From the NCBI GenBank assembly GCA_012842495.1, contig DUSS01000045.1, positions 1 through 64,000 on the forward strand: a DNA stretch of 64,000 nt, written 5' to 3'. Source of the DNA: Candidatus Fermentithermobacillaceae bacterium. Lineage in GTDB: Bacteria; Bacillota; Sulfobacillia; Fermentithermobacillales; DUSS01. Below, in pieces: positions 34,129-43,157 of this stretch. Position 1 is the stretch's first letter. Each line of letters begins with the position of its first letter. A model generated the notes under the pieces. The model saw only the letters and a list, made by a program, of their open reading frames with translations. It did not search any database and was not told where the DNA came from. Made by a program: the position numbers and the translations under genes.

Positions 34129-35150
34129 TGCTTGAGCGAAGAGGGCCCCTCAAGGGTAGAGAAAAAGCTGCGATACTCCTCATATCGCTTGGCCCGGATC
34201 TGTCTGCCGCCGTGCTGAAACATCTGAGAGAACCGGACATCGACGCTTTAACCCTGGAGATAGCGGCCACCCGCCGTGTGAGCCAGGATATAAGGGATCA
34301 GGTCCTGCAAGAGTTTTATGAAATGTGCATAGCTCAGGAGTACTTAGATGAAGGTGGGATCGAGTACGCCAAAGTAGTCCTGGAAAAGGCCCTGGGACCG
34401 CAAAGGGCGTCGGATGTGTTAGCGCGGCTCACGGCGTCGCTGGAGGTAAGGCCCTTTGACTTCACCCGCAAAGCAGATCCGGGCCAGCTAGTGAACTTCT
34501 TGTCGGGCGAATCGCCTCAGACAATAGCTCTGGTTTTAAGCTACATGAACCCTGCTCAGGCGGCGCAGGTCATGTCCGCGCTAGAGCCGGAAATTCAGGT
34601 GGATGTGGCAAGACGCATCGCCACGATGGATCGAACCATTCCCGACCTGGTGAAAGAGGTCGAGCGGGTCCTGGAGCGGAGGATCGTTTCGACAGTGGGA
34701 GGGCGGGATTACGCTCAGGCCGGAGGAATCCAGGCTATCGTGGACATCTTGAATCAGGTAGACCGTCAAACCGAGAAGACCATATTGAACTCGCTGGAAA
34801 TGGATAACCCCGAGCTGGCCGACGAAATCAAACGGCGCATGTTCCTGTTCGAAGATATTGTTTACCTGGACGACAGGTCGATCCAGAGGTTCCTCAGAGA
34901 GGTCGACCTCCAGCGCGACCTGCCGCTGGCTCTGAAAAACGCTTCCGAGGAAGTCAAAACCAAGATCTTCCGGAACATGTCCTCCCGCGCCGTCGAGATG
35001 CTCAAGGAAAACATCGCATATCTCGGGCCTGTGCGTTTGCGGGACGTGGACGAGGCTCAGCAAAGGATAGTTTCGCTCATCCGCCGGTTGGAGGAGCAAG
35101 GCGAGATCATCCTCGGAAGAGGGAGAGGAGGGGAGGAGATAATTGTCTAG
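34125..35150 (+). CDS. fliG: flagellar motor switch protein FliG
   Basis: A 341-residue rotor protein that couples FliF to FliM and receives torque from MotA. The N-terminal FliF-binding domain contains EKAAILLISLGPDLSAAVLK; the middle domain has the ESPQTIALVLSYMNP (EHPQ-like) motif; the C-terminal torque helix region MFLFEDIVYLDDRSIQRFLR keeps the charged residues that face MotA. The second switch motif EEVKTKIFRNMSSRAVEML is also intact. ATGATG start overlaps the fliF stop, and the end overlaps fliH by 8 bp. Confidence 0.97.
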   Translation: MMLERRGPLKGREKAAILLISLGPDLSAAVLKHLREPDIDALTLEIAATRRVSQDIRDQVLQEFYEMCIAQEYLDEGGIEYAKVVLEKALGPQRASDVLARLTASLEVRPFDFTRKADPGQLVNFLSGESPQTIALVLSYMNPAQAAQVMSALEPEIQVDVARRIATMDRTIPDLVKEVERVLERRIVSTVGGRDYAQAGGIQAIVDILNQVDRQTEKTILNSLEMDNPELADEIKRRMFLFEDIVYLDDRSIQRFLREVDLQRDLPLALKNASEEVKTKIFRNMSSRAVEMLKENIAYLGPVRLRDVDEAQQRIVSLIRRLEEQGEIILGRGRGGEEIIV

Positions 35151-36000
35151 GGTTCTGCGCCTAAAGAGGGATGCGCGGGCCGGGATTCTCATTCCCATCG
35201 TCGCGATGCCCGCACCGCCCCAGGGCGGCCTCACGGAGTCCCTGAGGGAAAAAGCACTTTCAGGTCTGATTGACGCGGTCGAAGAACACGGGGACATGCC
35301 GGCTGCGGCAGACCTGGAAGAAGCTTCCCGGGCAGCCAGAGCGGTGCTCGAGGAGGCGAAAAGAGCTGCGGATGAGATCATCGAAAGCGCCCGGAGAGAA
35401 GCCCAGAACATCCTGGAAAGCGCCGCGAGAGAGCGGGAAGAGGTCCTCCAACGAGCCCACCGGGAAGGTTACGAGGCCGGCTATAAAGAGGGCCTGGAAG
35501 ACGCCGCGACGGAAGGGGAAAGTCTCCTCCTACAGGCCAGGGAAGCACTGGAAGATGCCAGGTCTAGCTTACCTGTCATGCTGAAAGAGCTCGAACCCAG
35601 GATCTTAGCTCTGTGCCTGGAGATAGGTCGCAAGGTCCTGGGAAGGGAGCTCCGGGAAGATCCCGAGACCATCCTGGACATGGCCAGACAAGGGCTGAAA
35701 GCTCTCAAAGATGAAAGGGAATTCTCCCTGCGAGTGAATCCGTCTCTCGTCGCGCTCTTAGACGGTTCCAAGGACGAACTAATCGCGGAGTTTTCCGCCA
35801 AAAGCTTCGAGGTGATTGGCGACGAGGAGATTCCTCCCGACGGCGTAGTCGTGAAATCCCCTCACGGGCTGGTCGATGCGAGAATCGAAACTCAAATCAC
35901 CAATATCGCCCGGGCCATAGGCGAGCTCAGGCAAAAGGCGGCGGCGCTGGGGGAGGGGGTGGATGAGGGTGTCAGGCCTGGCGAAGAGCCTCATTTTTGA
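35143..36000 (+). CDS. fliH: flagellar assembly protein FliH
   Basis: A 285-residue stator-like regulator of the FliI ATPase on the cytoplasmic side of the export gate. It has an N-terminal variable part, a long Ala/Glu/Arg coiled coil (EEASRAARAVLEEAKRAADE and neighbours, about 65-115), GYEAGYKEGLEDA that fits the FliH GxxxG repeat region, and a C-terminal V/A-ATPase E-subunit-like domain (LALCLEIGRKVLGRELREDP). The start is a TTG overlapping fliG by 8 bp, and its 3' end overlaps fliI by 38 bp. Confidence 0.92.
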   Translation: MSRVLRLKRDARAGILIPIVAMPAPPQGGLTESLREKALSGLIDAVEEHGDMPAAADLEEASRAARAVLEEAKRAADEIIESARREAQNILESAAREREEVLQRAHREGYEAGYKEGLEDAATEGESLLLQAREALEDARSSLPVMLKELEPRILALCLEIGRKVLGRELREDPETILDMARQGLKALKDEREFSLRVNPSLVALLDGSKDELIAEFSAKSFEVIGDEEIPPDGVVVKSPHGLVDARIETQITNIARAIGELRQKAAALGEGVDEGVRPGEEPHF

Positions 36001-37309
36001 GGAGAGTCTCTTGGAGACGGTTCGCCGCGCGCGAACGCTTTCCTTCAGGGGGACGGTGACCGACGTTATAGGTCTCACCATAGAAGCTTCGGGTCCCAGG
36101 GCGAGACTGGGCGAATTATGCAGGATTTTTCCTCGGGCTCAGACCCCCGTCCTCGCAGAGGTGGTTGGATTTCGTGAAGGAAAAGTCCTCCTCATGCCCC
36201 TTGACGGAATGGATGGCATATCTCCCGGAGCTCTCGTAGAGGCCACCGGGAGGGAGCTTCAGGTCCGGGTCGGGTGGAAGATGCTGGGGAGGGTGATAGA
36301 TGGTCTCGGCAGACCCATAGATGGAAAACCGATGTGGCCCGTGGAGGCCACCTACCCGGCCGTGGCACCTCCTCCGAGGGCCATGGAGAGAGAGAGGATC
36401 AAAAGACCCGTGAGCTCCGGGATACGGTGTATAGACGCGGTGCTCACGTGCGGCGAGGGCCAGAGGATCGGCATATTTTCCGGTTCGGGGGTGGGCAAGT
36501 CCACCCTGATGGGCATGATCGCGAGAAACACCGGCGCCGACGTGAGCGTTATTGCCCTGGTCGGCGAGAGAGGCAGGGAGGTTAAGGATTTCCTGGAAAA
36601 GGACCTGGGTCCGAAGGGTCTGGAGAGATCCTGCGTGGTTGTGGCCACATCGGACCAGGGTGCGCTCGTCAGGATAAGGGCGGCATGGGTGGCGACGGCA
36701 GTGGCCGAATACTTTCGGGAACAGGGCCTTTCGGTGGTGCTGATGATGGATTCGGTGACGAGATGGTGCATGGCCATGAGAGAGGTGGGACTGGCCATTG
36801 GGGAGCCCCCAACGACCAGGGGATACACTCCTTCCGTTTTCGCAAGCCTTCCGAGGCTACTGGAGCGGGCCGGCAAGACCAGAAGGGGTTCGATCACCGG
36901 TTTCTATACGGTGCTCGTCGAAGGAGACGATATGGATGAACCGGTAGCTGACGCCGTCAGGGGCATTCTCGACGGTCACATCGTTCTGTCCAGGGAGCTT
37001 GCCGAACAGGGGCATTATCCCGCCATCGACGTGCTGGCGTCCGTCTCCAGGTTGATGCCGGATATTGTGCCGCCGGAGCAGATGGCGCTTGCCCAAAGAG
37101 TCCGGAGTATCCTGGCCACATACAGGAAATCGGAGGACCTGATCAACATCGGAGCTTACGTCCGGGGCTCGAACCCAAAGATAGATGAAGCTTTGAAATA
37201 CATCGATAGAATCAATGCCTTCCTTAAACAGGGAATATACGAATCTTATTCGATGGAAGAAGCTCTTTCGGACCTGAAAGCTATCTTCCAGACGGAAAAT
37301 GTCGATTAG
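35963..37309 (+). CDS. fliI: flagellum-specific ATPase FliI
   Basis: A 448-residue hexameric ATPase of the flagellar type III export apparatus, related to F1-beta. Walker A is GSGVGKST at 174-181, preceded by GEGQRIGIFS; Walker B lies in SVVLMMDSVTRW; the GEPPTTRGYTPSVFASLPRL loop is the F1-type signature and the arginine finger is near SRLMPDI. It starts at ATG 35963 behind GGGAGGGGGTGG, inside the end of fliH. The C-terminal domain (INIGAYVRGSNPKIDEAL) is typical. Confidence 0.97.
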   Translation: MRVSGLAKSLIFEESLLETVRRARTLSFRGTVTDVIGLTIEASGPRARLGELCRIFPRAQTPVLAEVVGFREGKVLLMPLDGMDGISPGALVEATGRELQVRVGWKMLGRVIDGLGRPIDGKPMWPVEATYPAVAPPPRAMERERIKRPVSSGIRCIDAVLTCGEGQRIGIFSGSGVGKSTLMGMIARNTGADVSVIALVGERGREVKDFLEKDLGPKGLERSCVVVATSDQGALVRIRAAWVATAVAEYFREQGLSVVLMMDSVTRWCMAMREVGLAIGEPPTTRGYTPSVFASLPRLLERAGKTRRGSITGFYTVLVEGDDMDEPVADAVRGILDGHIVLSRELAEQGHYPAIDVLASVSRLMPDIVPPEQMALAQRVRSILATYRKSEDLINIGAYVRGSNPKIDEALKYIDRINAFLKQGIYESYSMEEALSDLKAIFQTENVD

Positions 37310-37324
37310 ATCCATGGAGGAGTC

Positions 37325-37819
37325 ATGAAAAGGTTTTCGTTCAACCTCCAGAAAGTAGCGGACGTGCGGGAGCTTAAAAGGCGCATAGCCGAGGAAAAGC
37401 TCGGGCTGGCCTTGGGGGAGAAGGTCCGGGCGGAAGACGAGCTTTGGCGTGCGGTATCCGAGGAAGAGCGTGCCCGCAAGGAAATCGCGGGCATGACCCG
37501 GGGAATCGTGGATACGGTTCTCGTGTGCTACGCGTTCAGGTACAGAAGCAGGGCCGAGGAAGACGTCGTAAGATGCCGGGAGCTGGTGAGACAGGCCGAG
37601 GCCAAGCTCGAGTCCGCCAGGGAGGAAGCTTTGAAGCGCATCACCGAGCACGAGGTTATGGTGAGACTGAGGAAACGCAGATTCGAGGGATACATGGACG
37701 CTTACTGGTGGGAATACTCCAAAACTCTCGACGAAATCGGTCTCCTGCGACATGTCAGGCGCGGAAGCTTCTCTCTTAACAGGGAGAGCCGAGCGAACGG
37801 GCATGAATCATCTGGATGA
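37325..37819 (+). CDS. fliJ: flagellar export chaperone FliJ
   Basis: A 164-residue all-helical protein with heptad-like charged repeats throughout, as expected for FliJ, which forms a coiled coil in the FliI hexamer and links it to FlhA. The N-terminus KRFSFNLQKVADVRELKRRI fits the family start F.F.LQKVL..RE. The C-terminal half is unusually basic and aromatic (RKRRFEGYMDAYWWEYSKTL). Position between fliI and fliK supports the call. It overlaps the next gene by 4 bp (ATGA). ylxF, often next, is absent. Confidence 0.85.
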   Translation: MKRFSFNLQKVADVRELKRRIAEEKLGLALGEKVRAEDELWRAVSEEERARKEIAGMTRGIVDTVLVCYAFRYRSRAEEDVVRCRELVRQAEAKLESAREEALKRITEHEVMVRLRKRRFEGYMDAYWWEYSKTLDEIGLLRHVRRGSFSLNRESRANGHESSG

Positions 37820-39282
37820 GAAGGGAGGTGACGAAGACGAACGGATTGGCGATAACCGGTGCAACCGGCCAAGCCGTGGATGGAAAGCCGCCGGTGTCCT
37901 TTGCGAGAGGCGGGACGGGTTCGCCGTCGGGGCGCATCTTGCAGGATGCTCCTGTCTCCTTTCAGGCGCTGGTGATGGCCCTTTTAGGCGTCGAACCACC
38001 GGGTTCTCCGGGTTTCTCCGGCCTGGCAGGGGACGGCATACAGGGTGTCCGGACGGCGGAAGAAGTTTCAAAGGCCGTCACCCTGTCGGCGGAAGTGACC
38101 GGGTGGGGCCCCGGCGGGGTTTGTTTGGAAGGAGCGGTGCCTCTCCCCGCGCATTCCGGACCGGAAGGGCTTCTGTCCAGCTTGCCGGGCGAGTTTCGGG
38201 TTGACAGCCTTGCCGGCCTCAAGACGGAGGAAGATCGACACGAAAGCGTCCAAGCGGGGTCCGGGCCCGTCCAGACCGGGGTGGGGACAAAGGCCGCCCT
38301 GGTAGCGGAAACGGGTGGAAAGCTACTACGCCTTGCCGCTCCTGGTTCCTCTGCCCGGACACCGGCACCGTTAGAAGCGGCCGGCGACAACGTGCCAGGG
38401 GAAGATTCGGGCTCGGTGGACACGAGCGGTCCTGGCGCCGTGGACAACCCTCCCGAGCTGGTGGGAGCGCCCGGCGAAGGTTGGGGCGGAGCTATGGCGA
38501 TCATGAGAGAAATCTCCCCGGCCGCCGAGACCGGGCTTTACGCGAGAGCTGCTTCCAGCGGCGTCTTGCAGTCTCCCCGGAACCCCGGGGGTAAAGTTGC
38601 TGTTCTCGCGGCGGACGGCAATCCGGGTCTCGCCGGAAGCCCCCAGACTCCAGGAGTAGCAGGAGATGGACGGTACTCTGATATTCCCGAGACAAAACCC
38701 GTTGGCGACGGAAAAGGGGCTGACGCCGGCGGAGACGAGGGACCAGCGCCGGCGGGGGAAAGGCGAGATACCCGCGGGACACCGCAGGTACCGGCGGCCG
38801 GGACCGGAATCACCCGGACGGCCCACGAGCTTCCGGTGGACAAGATGTCCGCCGTTTCCGGCAGGGTGACGGCGGAGAATTCCGCGAAGCTTGTGGAGAG
38901 CGCCGTGCCATCCCCGTCTGGCGAAGGCGCTCGACCAAAAGCCCTAGAGATGCAGATAGTCGATCCCGAGTTCGGCAAACTTACGGTGCTCTTGACGTCA
39001 AGAGGAAGTGACCTGAATATCCGCTTCCTTTCCCCCGATGCCCGCGTCCGGGAAGTCCTCTGGGAAACCAGGTACGAGCTTTACGACGCCATGTCCGGAA
39101 AAGGCCTCAATCTTGCCGGGTTCACGGTGGAGTCGGGATGGAACTCTCCTGGAGAAGGCATGCCGAAGGGAAAAGACCGGGTTGCGGGTAGGGCCGCTAG
39201 GGTATCCCGGCCGGTGGCACAAGCCGAGCCAGTCGTAGCTCTACGAACCCGGAGCTGGGGACTGGTGGACTACTTTATCTAG
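37816..39282 (+). CDS. fliK: flagellar hook-length control protein FliK
   Basis: A roughly 488-residue secreted ruler protein. Residues 1-360 are low-complexity, rich in Gly, Pro, Ala, Ser and Glu, as for FliK rulers; the C-terminal domain (about 375-445) matches the hook-length control family: LEMQIVDPEFGKLTVLLTSR, LNIRFLSPDARVREVLWE and LYDAMSGKGLNLAGFTVE. It switches export from hook to filament substrates by touching FlhB. The start is uncertain: ATG 37816 overlaps fliJ, but the strong GGGAGGTGA (37823-37831) lies downstream of it and best fits ACG 37837 or TTG 37846. The sequence is GC-rich relative to its neighbours. Confidence 0.88.
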   Translation: MRREVTKTNGLAITGATGQAVDGKPPVSFARGGTGSPSGRILQDAPVSFQALVMALLGVEPPGSPGFSGLAGDGIQGVRTAEEVSKAVTLSAEVTGWGPGGVCLEGAVPLPAHSGPEGLLSSLPGEFRVDSLAGLKTEEDRHESVQAGSGPVQTGVGTKAALVAETGGKLLRLAAPGSSARTPAPLEAAGDNVPGEDSGSVDTSGPGAVDNPPELVGAPGEGWGGAMAIMREISPAAETGLYARAASSGVLQSPRNPGGKVAVLAADGNPGLAGSPQTPGVAGDGRYSDIPETKPVGDGKGADAGGDEGPAPAGERRDTRGTPQVPAAGTGITRTAHELPVDKMSAVSGRVTAENSAKLVESAVPSPSGEGARPKALEMQIVDPEFGKLTVLLTSRGSDLNIRFLSPDARVREVLWETRYELYDAMSGKGLNLAGFTVESGWNSPGEGMPKGKDRVAGRAARVSRPVAQAEPVVALRTRSWGLVDYFI

Positions 39283-39327
39283 AATTCCGCCTGAAGGCGG
39301 GCACACGGAGAAGGGAGGAAATGGAAG

Positions 39328-39759
39328 ATGGTTAGCGCGACCGGCGCTGTAGCTGGTACCCCGGTTGGGGCCATCTCTTCCCGGACAGCGGTCGAAAGCT
39401 TGCAGGACCAATTTATGACCCTGCTCCTGACCGAGCTCAGGTACCAGGATCCGATGGATCCCGTGAAAGACCGGGAGTTCTTCACTCAGCTTGCCCAGTT
39501 CACGCAGGTAAAAGAGACGGTCTCCCTGAGGGAGACGATGGACAAAGCGCTGGAGCTCCTGACCGTACGGGGGAACGCTTCGCTCCTGATGGCGGCGTCA
39601 AACCTTCTGGGTCACGAGTTCAAGGCAGCCTCGGCGGATGGCGAGTTCCGAGGCGTTGTGGAAAGCGTGGGCCTCGAAAGCGGGTTACTTTACCTGGTAT
39701 CAGGAGGACGCAAGGTACCTCTGGATAAAGTGACCTGGATCGGAGGTAGGGCGGAATGA
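39328..39759 (+). CDS. flgD: flagellar hook assembly scaffold FlgD
   Basis: A 143-residue hook-cap protein. The conserved N-terminal part reads LQDQFMTLLLTELRYQDPMD then KDREFFTQLAQFTQVKETVS, the FlgD export and scaffold signature. A short C-terminal domain (HEFKAASADGEFRGVVESVG, YLVSGGRKVPLDKV) follows; it is shorter than Gram-negative FlgD (about 230) and fits Gram-positive forms. ATG with GGGAGG upstream. A small CCGCC/GGCGG hairpin precedes it at about 39286-39299. Confidence 0.94.
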   Translation: MVSATGAVAGTPVGAISSRTAVESLQDQFMTLLLTELRYQDPMDPVKDREFFTQLAQFTQVKETVSLRETMDKALELLTVRGNASLLMAASNLLGHEFKAASADGEFRGVVESVGLESGLLYLVSGGRKVPLDKVTWIGGRAE

Positions 39760-40160
39760 TGGAACGGATTGACCCGGCTTTGCTGATCCCCCAGACGCTG
39801 GAGCGCACGGGTTCCGTTCAGACCCGCAAACCGCAGCCGTCGTCGCCGGGAGCGGCGCCAGGTTCTTTCCGGGACGTCCTCCAGAAAACCCTGGAGACGA
39901 GTTCGTTGAAGTTCTCGAAGCACGCTGCGGAGAGACTCGCCTGGAGCCAGCGTCCGATCCGGCCTGACCAAATCGAGGAGCTGGAAAAAGCATGCGCCAA
40001 AGCGGAGGCCAAAGGCGCCAGGTCAACCCTGGTGCTCATGCCGGGTGTAGCTTTCGTGGTAGCTCCCCAGTCAAAGACCGTGGTGACGGTCATCCCGGAG
40101 GAGCGTTTTAAGGAAAACGTTTTCACTTCGATAGACAGCGCGGTTATCGTGCAAAAGTAG
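39756..40160 (+). CDS. flagellar operon protein, TIGR02530 family
   Basis: A 134-residue protein found between flgD and flgE in many Firmicutes. The recognisable part is the C-terminal half: LKFSKHAAERLAWSQRPI, then IEELEKACAKAEAKGARSTL, VLMPGVAFVVAPQSKTVVTV and ENVFTSIDSAVIVQK. The first 45 residues are Pro/Gly/Gln-rich and disordered. Family function is not settled; a role in hook assembly is inferred from its position. ATGA overlap with flgD. The 103-bp gap to flgE contains nothing beyond the AAAGGGGTG ribosome site. Confidence 0.88.
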   Translation: MMERIDPALLIPQTLERTGSVQTRKPQPSSPGAAPGSFRDVLQKTLETSSLKFSKHAAERLAWSQRPIRPDQIEELEKACAKAEAKGARSTLVLMPGVAFVVAPQSKTVVTVIPEERFKENVFTSIDSAVIVQK

Positions 40161-40263
40161 GGCTTCCGAATGAGCTGGACCCCTTTTCGGGGAGGCTCGA
40201 GCGCGTCCGACCGGCTGAGGACGCGCCGGAACCCGGACAACCAGAAAGGGGTGTAAAACGACC

Positions 40264-41502
40264 ATGATGCGGTCGCTTTTCAGCGCGGTTTCCGGTCTCA
40301 GGAGTCACCAGACGCGCATGGACGTAATCGGCAACAACATCGCCAACGTGAACACCACGGCTTTTAAATCGAGCCGGGTCACGTTCCAGGAGATATTCGC
40401 CCAGACCCTGAGGGGTGCCACAGCTCCTACGACCGGTGCGACCGGAAGGGGCGGGTCTAACCCCCTTCAAGTCGGCCTGGGTGTGAACCTGGCTTCGATT
40501 GACACAATCCATACCCCGGGTAACCTCCAGCCCACCGGAAAGAGCACCGATCTGGCCATCGAAGGAAACGGCTTCTTCGTCGTGAAAGATGGGGAACGCA
40601 TCGTATATACCAGGGCTGGTAACTTCGACCGGGACGCCTGGGGGACCCTGGTGGATTCGGAAGGGAGAAAGGTGCTGGGATGGGCCGCGGCGAACGGAGT
40701 TCTGCCACCGGACAGGGGCGCGGGTAACCTCACTTCCATTTCCATCAAGGTAGGCGAAATGATGCCCGCATCAGCCACTAGGAGCGTGGTTTGGTCCAAG
40801 AACCTCGATGCCGAAGCTGTGGCCGGATTTTCCAGGACCATCGCCGTTCCCGTGTATGACTCGCTGGGGAGAGTTCAAAACCTCCTCGTGACCTTTACGA
40901 AGACGGCCAACCCCAATGAATGGCAGTGGTCGTGCAGCTGGGACCAGCCACCCTCACAGAACGTCGGGTCCGGGACCATACAATTCGACACCAGCGGGGC
41001 CGTCTCTAACGGCGGCACGGCGACGCTCAATCCCTTCACTCCGCCTGGGGCTGCAACGATGACCATCACCTTCAACTTCAACGCGGTGACCCAGGTTGCC
41101 GGCCCCACCACGGTCGAACCCGGCGAGGTGGATGGCTCGAGCACGGGCACGCTGGAGTCGTTCGCTTTCGATACCAACGGCGTGATCTCCGGGTTCTACT
41201 CCAACGGAAGGTCGCGAATTCTGGGCCAAATCGCCCTGGCTGACTTCGACAACCCCGGTGGCCTTCAGAAAGTGGGTAAGAACCTGTTCGTCGAGTCGAA
41301 CAACTCGGGCAAGGCTAAGATAGGCGCGCCGGACACCGGTGGGCGAGGCAGAATAGCTCCGAGCGCTCTCGAGATGTCCAACGTCGACCTGGCCGAGGAG
41401 TTCACCCAGATGATCATCACCCAAAGAGGTTTTCAGGCTAACTCGAGGATCATCACGGTGTCCGACGAGATGCTTCAGGAGCTCGTGAATCTGAAGAGGT
41501 AA
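40264..41502 (+). CDS. flgE: flagellar hook protein FlgE
   Basis: A 412-residue hook subunit. The N-terminus LFSAVSGLRSHQTRMDVIGN with NIANVNTTAFKSSRVTFQEI and the C-terminus ALEMSNVDLAEEFTQMIITQ with RGFQANSRIITVSDEMLQEL are the two halves of the axial-protein coiled coil. Internal FlgE/F/G core segments (STDLAIEGNGFFVVKDGERI, YTRAGNFDRDAWGTLV) are clear, and the long variable middle (residues 185-300) indicates FlgE and not FlgG. It starts ATGATG after AAAGGGGTG. flbD/swrD, which often follows, is missing. Confidence 0.94.
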   Translation: MMRSLFSAVSGLRSHQTRMDVIGNNIANVNTTAFKSSRVTFQEIFAQTLRGATAPTTGATGRGGSNPLQVGLGVNLASIDTIHTPGNLQPTGKSTDLAIEGNGFFVVKDGERIVYTRAGNFDRDAWGTLVDSEGRKVLGWAAANGVLPPDRGAGNLTSISIKVGEMMPASATRSVVWSKNLDAEAVAGFSRTIAVPVYDSLGRVQNLLVTFTKTANPNEWQWSCSWDQPPSQNVGSGTIQFDTSGAVSNGGTATLNPFTPPGAATMTITFNFNAVTQVAGPTTVEPGEVDGSSTGTLESFAFDTNGVISGFYSNGRSRILGQIALADFDNPGGLQKVGKNLFVESNNSGKAKIGAPDTGGRGRIAPSALEMSNVDLAEEFTQMIITQRGFQANSRIITVSDEMLQELVNLKR

Positions 41503-41514
41503 TCCTACAGGTAC

Positions 41515-41552
41515 GGTCCGGGCCGGCGGGACTTGGGTCCCCGGCCCGGACC
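41515..41552 (+). other. perfect 12-bp inverted repeat between flgE and motA
   Basis: GGTCCGGGCCGG (41515-41526) and CCGGCCCGGACC (41541-41552) pair perfectly around a 14-nt loop. No U-run follows, so it probably marks mRNA processing, a stability element or attenuation between hook and stator genes instead of complete termination. Confidence 0.55.
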
Positions 41553-41577
41553 GGAGACCGGGGAGAAGGTGGGCCAA

Positions 41578-42408
41578 TTGGATAGAGCCACTATAGCTGG
41601 GATATTGACCGGCGTGATCCTTCTGGGATGGGCGCTGGCGCAAGGTGGGAATCTGCGGGTTTTCTGGGATCCCCCTTCCGTCGCCATCACGATGGGAGGT
41701 ACCCTTGCGGCGACCCTGATGAGCTTTTCTCTTTCCACATTCCTTGACGTGATGAAAGTGGCTAAGAATGTATTTGTTAGAAAGCATGCAGACATCAAGG
41801 AAACCATCGCCACCCTGGTTTCCTTCGCCGACAAGGCGAGGCGTGAGGGGCTTTTGGCGCTCGACGCCGATGCGGACAGACTTGACGACCCTTTTATGCA
41901 GAAAGGTATCAGGCTTGTGGTGGACGGTACCACCCAGGAACTGGTGAAAAGTATCCTCGAAACCGAGCTCGCCTTTCTCTCTTTCAGGCACAAGGTGGGC
42001 CAGAGACTGTTTGAAACCATGGGAGCTTTCGCCCCAGCCTTTGGAATGCTGGGGACGCTCATAGGTCTCATTCAGATGCTTACCGTACTGGACAAGCCCG
42101 AGCAAATCGGTCCTGGGATGGCGACCGCCCTGGTGACGACGTTCTACGGCTCCGTGCTGGCGAACCTGTGTTTTTTGCCGATCGCCAAAAAGCTCAAGCA
42201 GGCCAGCGAGGAAGAGATCATGATTAAGGAGGCCATAATCGAAGGAGTCCTCTCCATTCAGGCCGGGGATAACCCCAGGATCGTTCAGGAGAAACTCATG
42301 TCCTTCGTATCGCCCAAAAAACGCAGCGAACTCCGGGATATCCGGATAAGCCCTTCGGGTATGGGGGAGGTGATGGGCGGTGAATCGGCAGCTCAGAGTA
42401 GAAAATGA
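41578..42408 (+). CDS. motA: flagellar motor stator protein MotA
   Basis: A 276-residue proton- or sodium-channel stator subunit with four membrane helices: residues about 4-22 (TIAGILTGVILLGWAL), 34-52 (VAITMGGTLAATLMSFSL), 150-172 (GAFAPAFGMLGTLIGLIQML) and 182-202 (ATALVTTFYGSVLANLCFLP). The cytoplasmic loop between helices 2 and 3 carries the charged region that meets FliG. The family motif GMLGTLIGL is intact. TTG 41578 is supported by AAGGTG 6 nt upstream and by the N-terminus DRATIAGI. Overlaps motB by 29 bp. Confidence 0.95.
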   Translation: MDRATIAGILTGVILLGWALAQGGNLRVFWDPPSVAITMGGTLAATLMSFSLSTFLDVMKVAKNVFVRKHADIKETIATLVSFADKARREGLLALDADADRLDDPFMQKGIRLVVDGTTQELVKSILETELAFLSFRHKVGQRLFETMGAFAPAFGMLGTLIGLIQMLTVLDKPEQIGPGMATALVTTFYGSVLANLCFLPIAKKLKQASEEEIMIKEAIIEGVLSIQAGDNPRIVQEKLMSFVSPKKRSELRDIRISPSGMGEVMGGESAAQSRK

Positions 42409-43141
42409 AAATGAAGATGAGAACCTGCAACCCTGGCTCGTCACCTACGCGGACATGACGACGCTTCTTCTGTGCTTCTTCGTGCTTCTGTTTGCAATGT
42501 CTTCTCTGAACGTCCAGAAGTTCGAGAGAGCTCTCGGGTCTTTGCAGGGCGCACTGGGCATCATGCCCGGCGGCGTTTTACCACAACCTATAGAACCCCT
42601 CGAGCAACTGGACATTCAGGACTTCCAGCAACGGCTAATGCAGATGGAAATGAGAGAAATGGAGATCATCTTCAGGAGGTTTCAGGAGGAGATAGAGAAG
42701 ACCGGCGTGGGCAACAGGGTGAGCGTGGAGATGGACGAACGGGGTATCGTATTCAGGTTTGCCGATACGGTGTTGTTCGACTTGGGCAAGGCTGACCTGA
42801 GGCCGGATGCGAGAAAGGTCCTGGATGAGGTAGCTTCGTTGTTGAAGTCCACCTCCAACCCTATCCGCGTGGAAGGGCATACCTGTAATCTGCCCATTCA
42901 CACCGAGCGGTTCGCATCTAACTGGGAGCTTTCCACCGCCCGAGCTACCACGGTAGTCAGGTATTTCATTGAAAAGCACGGGATTTCTCCGGAGAGGCTG
43001 CAGGCGGCCGGATATGGTGAGTACCGGCCGATTGCCCCGAACGATACCGAGGAGGGAAGACGCCAGAACAGGAGGGTCGACGTGGTGCTCCTGAGGCCGT
43101 CGCTGGCCGGTCAGGAACCGAAAGCGAAGACCGGGAAATAG
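42380..43141 (+). CDS. motB: flagellar motor stator protein MotB
   Basis: A 253-residue stator subunit with a single membrane helix (about 22-42, YADMTTLLLCFFVLLFAMSS) in which Asp25 is the ion-carrying acid. A linker and plug region follow, then an OmpA-like peptidoglycan-binding domain: VLFDLGKADLRPDARKVLDE, VEGHTCNLPIHTERFASNWE and LSTARATTVVRYFIEKHGIS with ERLQAAGYGEYRP. It anchors MotA to the wall. GTG start with GGAGGTGA 6 nt upstream, inside the end of motA. Confidence 0.95.
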   Translation: MNRQLRVENENEDENLQPWLVTYADMTTLLLCFFVLLFAMSSLNVQKFERALGSLQGALGIMPGGVLPQPIEPLEQLDIQDFQQRLMQMEMREMEIIFRRFQEEIEKTGVGNRVSVEMDERGIVFRFADTVLFDLGKADLRPDARKVLDEVASLLKSTSNPIRVEGHTCNLPIHTERFASNWELSTARATTVVRYFIEKHGISPERLQAAGYGEYRPIAPNDTEEGRRQNRRVDVVLLRPSLAGQEPKAKTGK

Positions 43142-43157
43142 ACGCGGGAGGTAGGGA

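Noticed and set aside
40954-42444. Very long open frame (496 codons) on the minus strand opposite flgE and motA.
   Set aside because: It is the antisense image of two well-matched flagellar genes; composition is His/Arg-rich as expected for a shadow in GC-rich DNA, with no domain.
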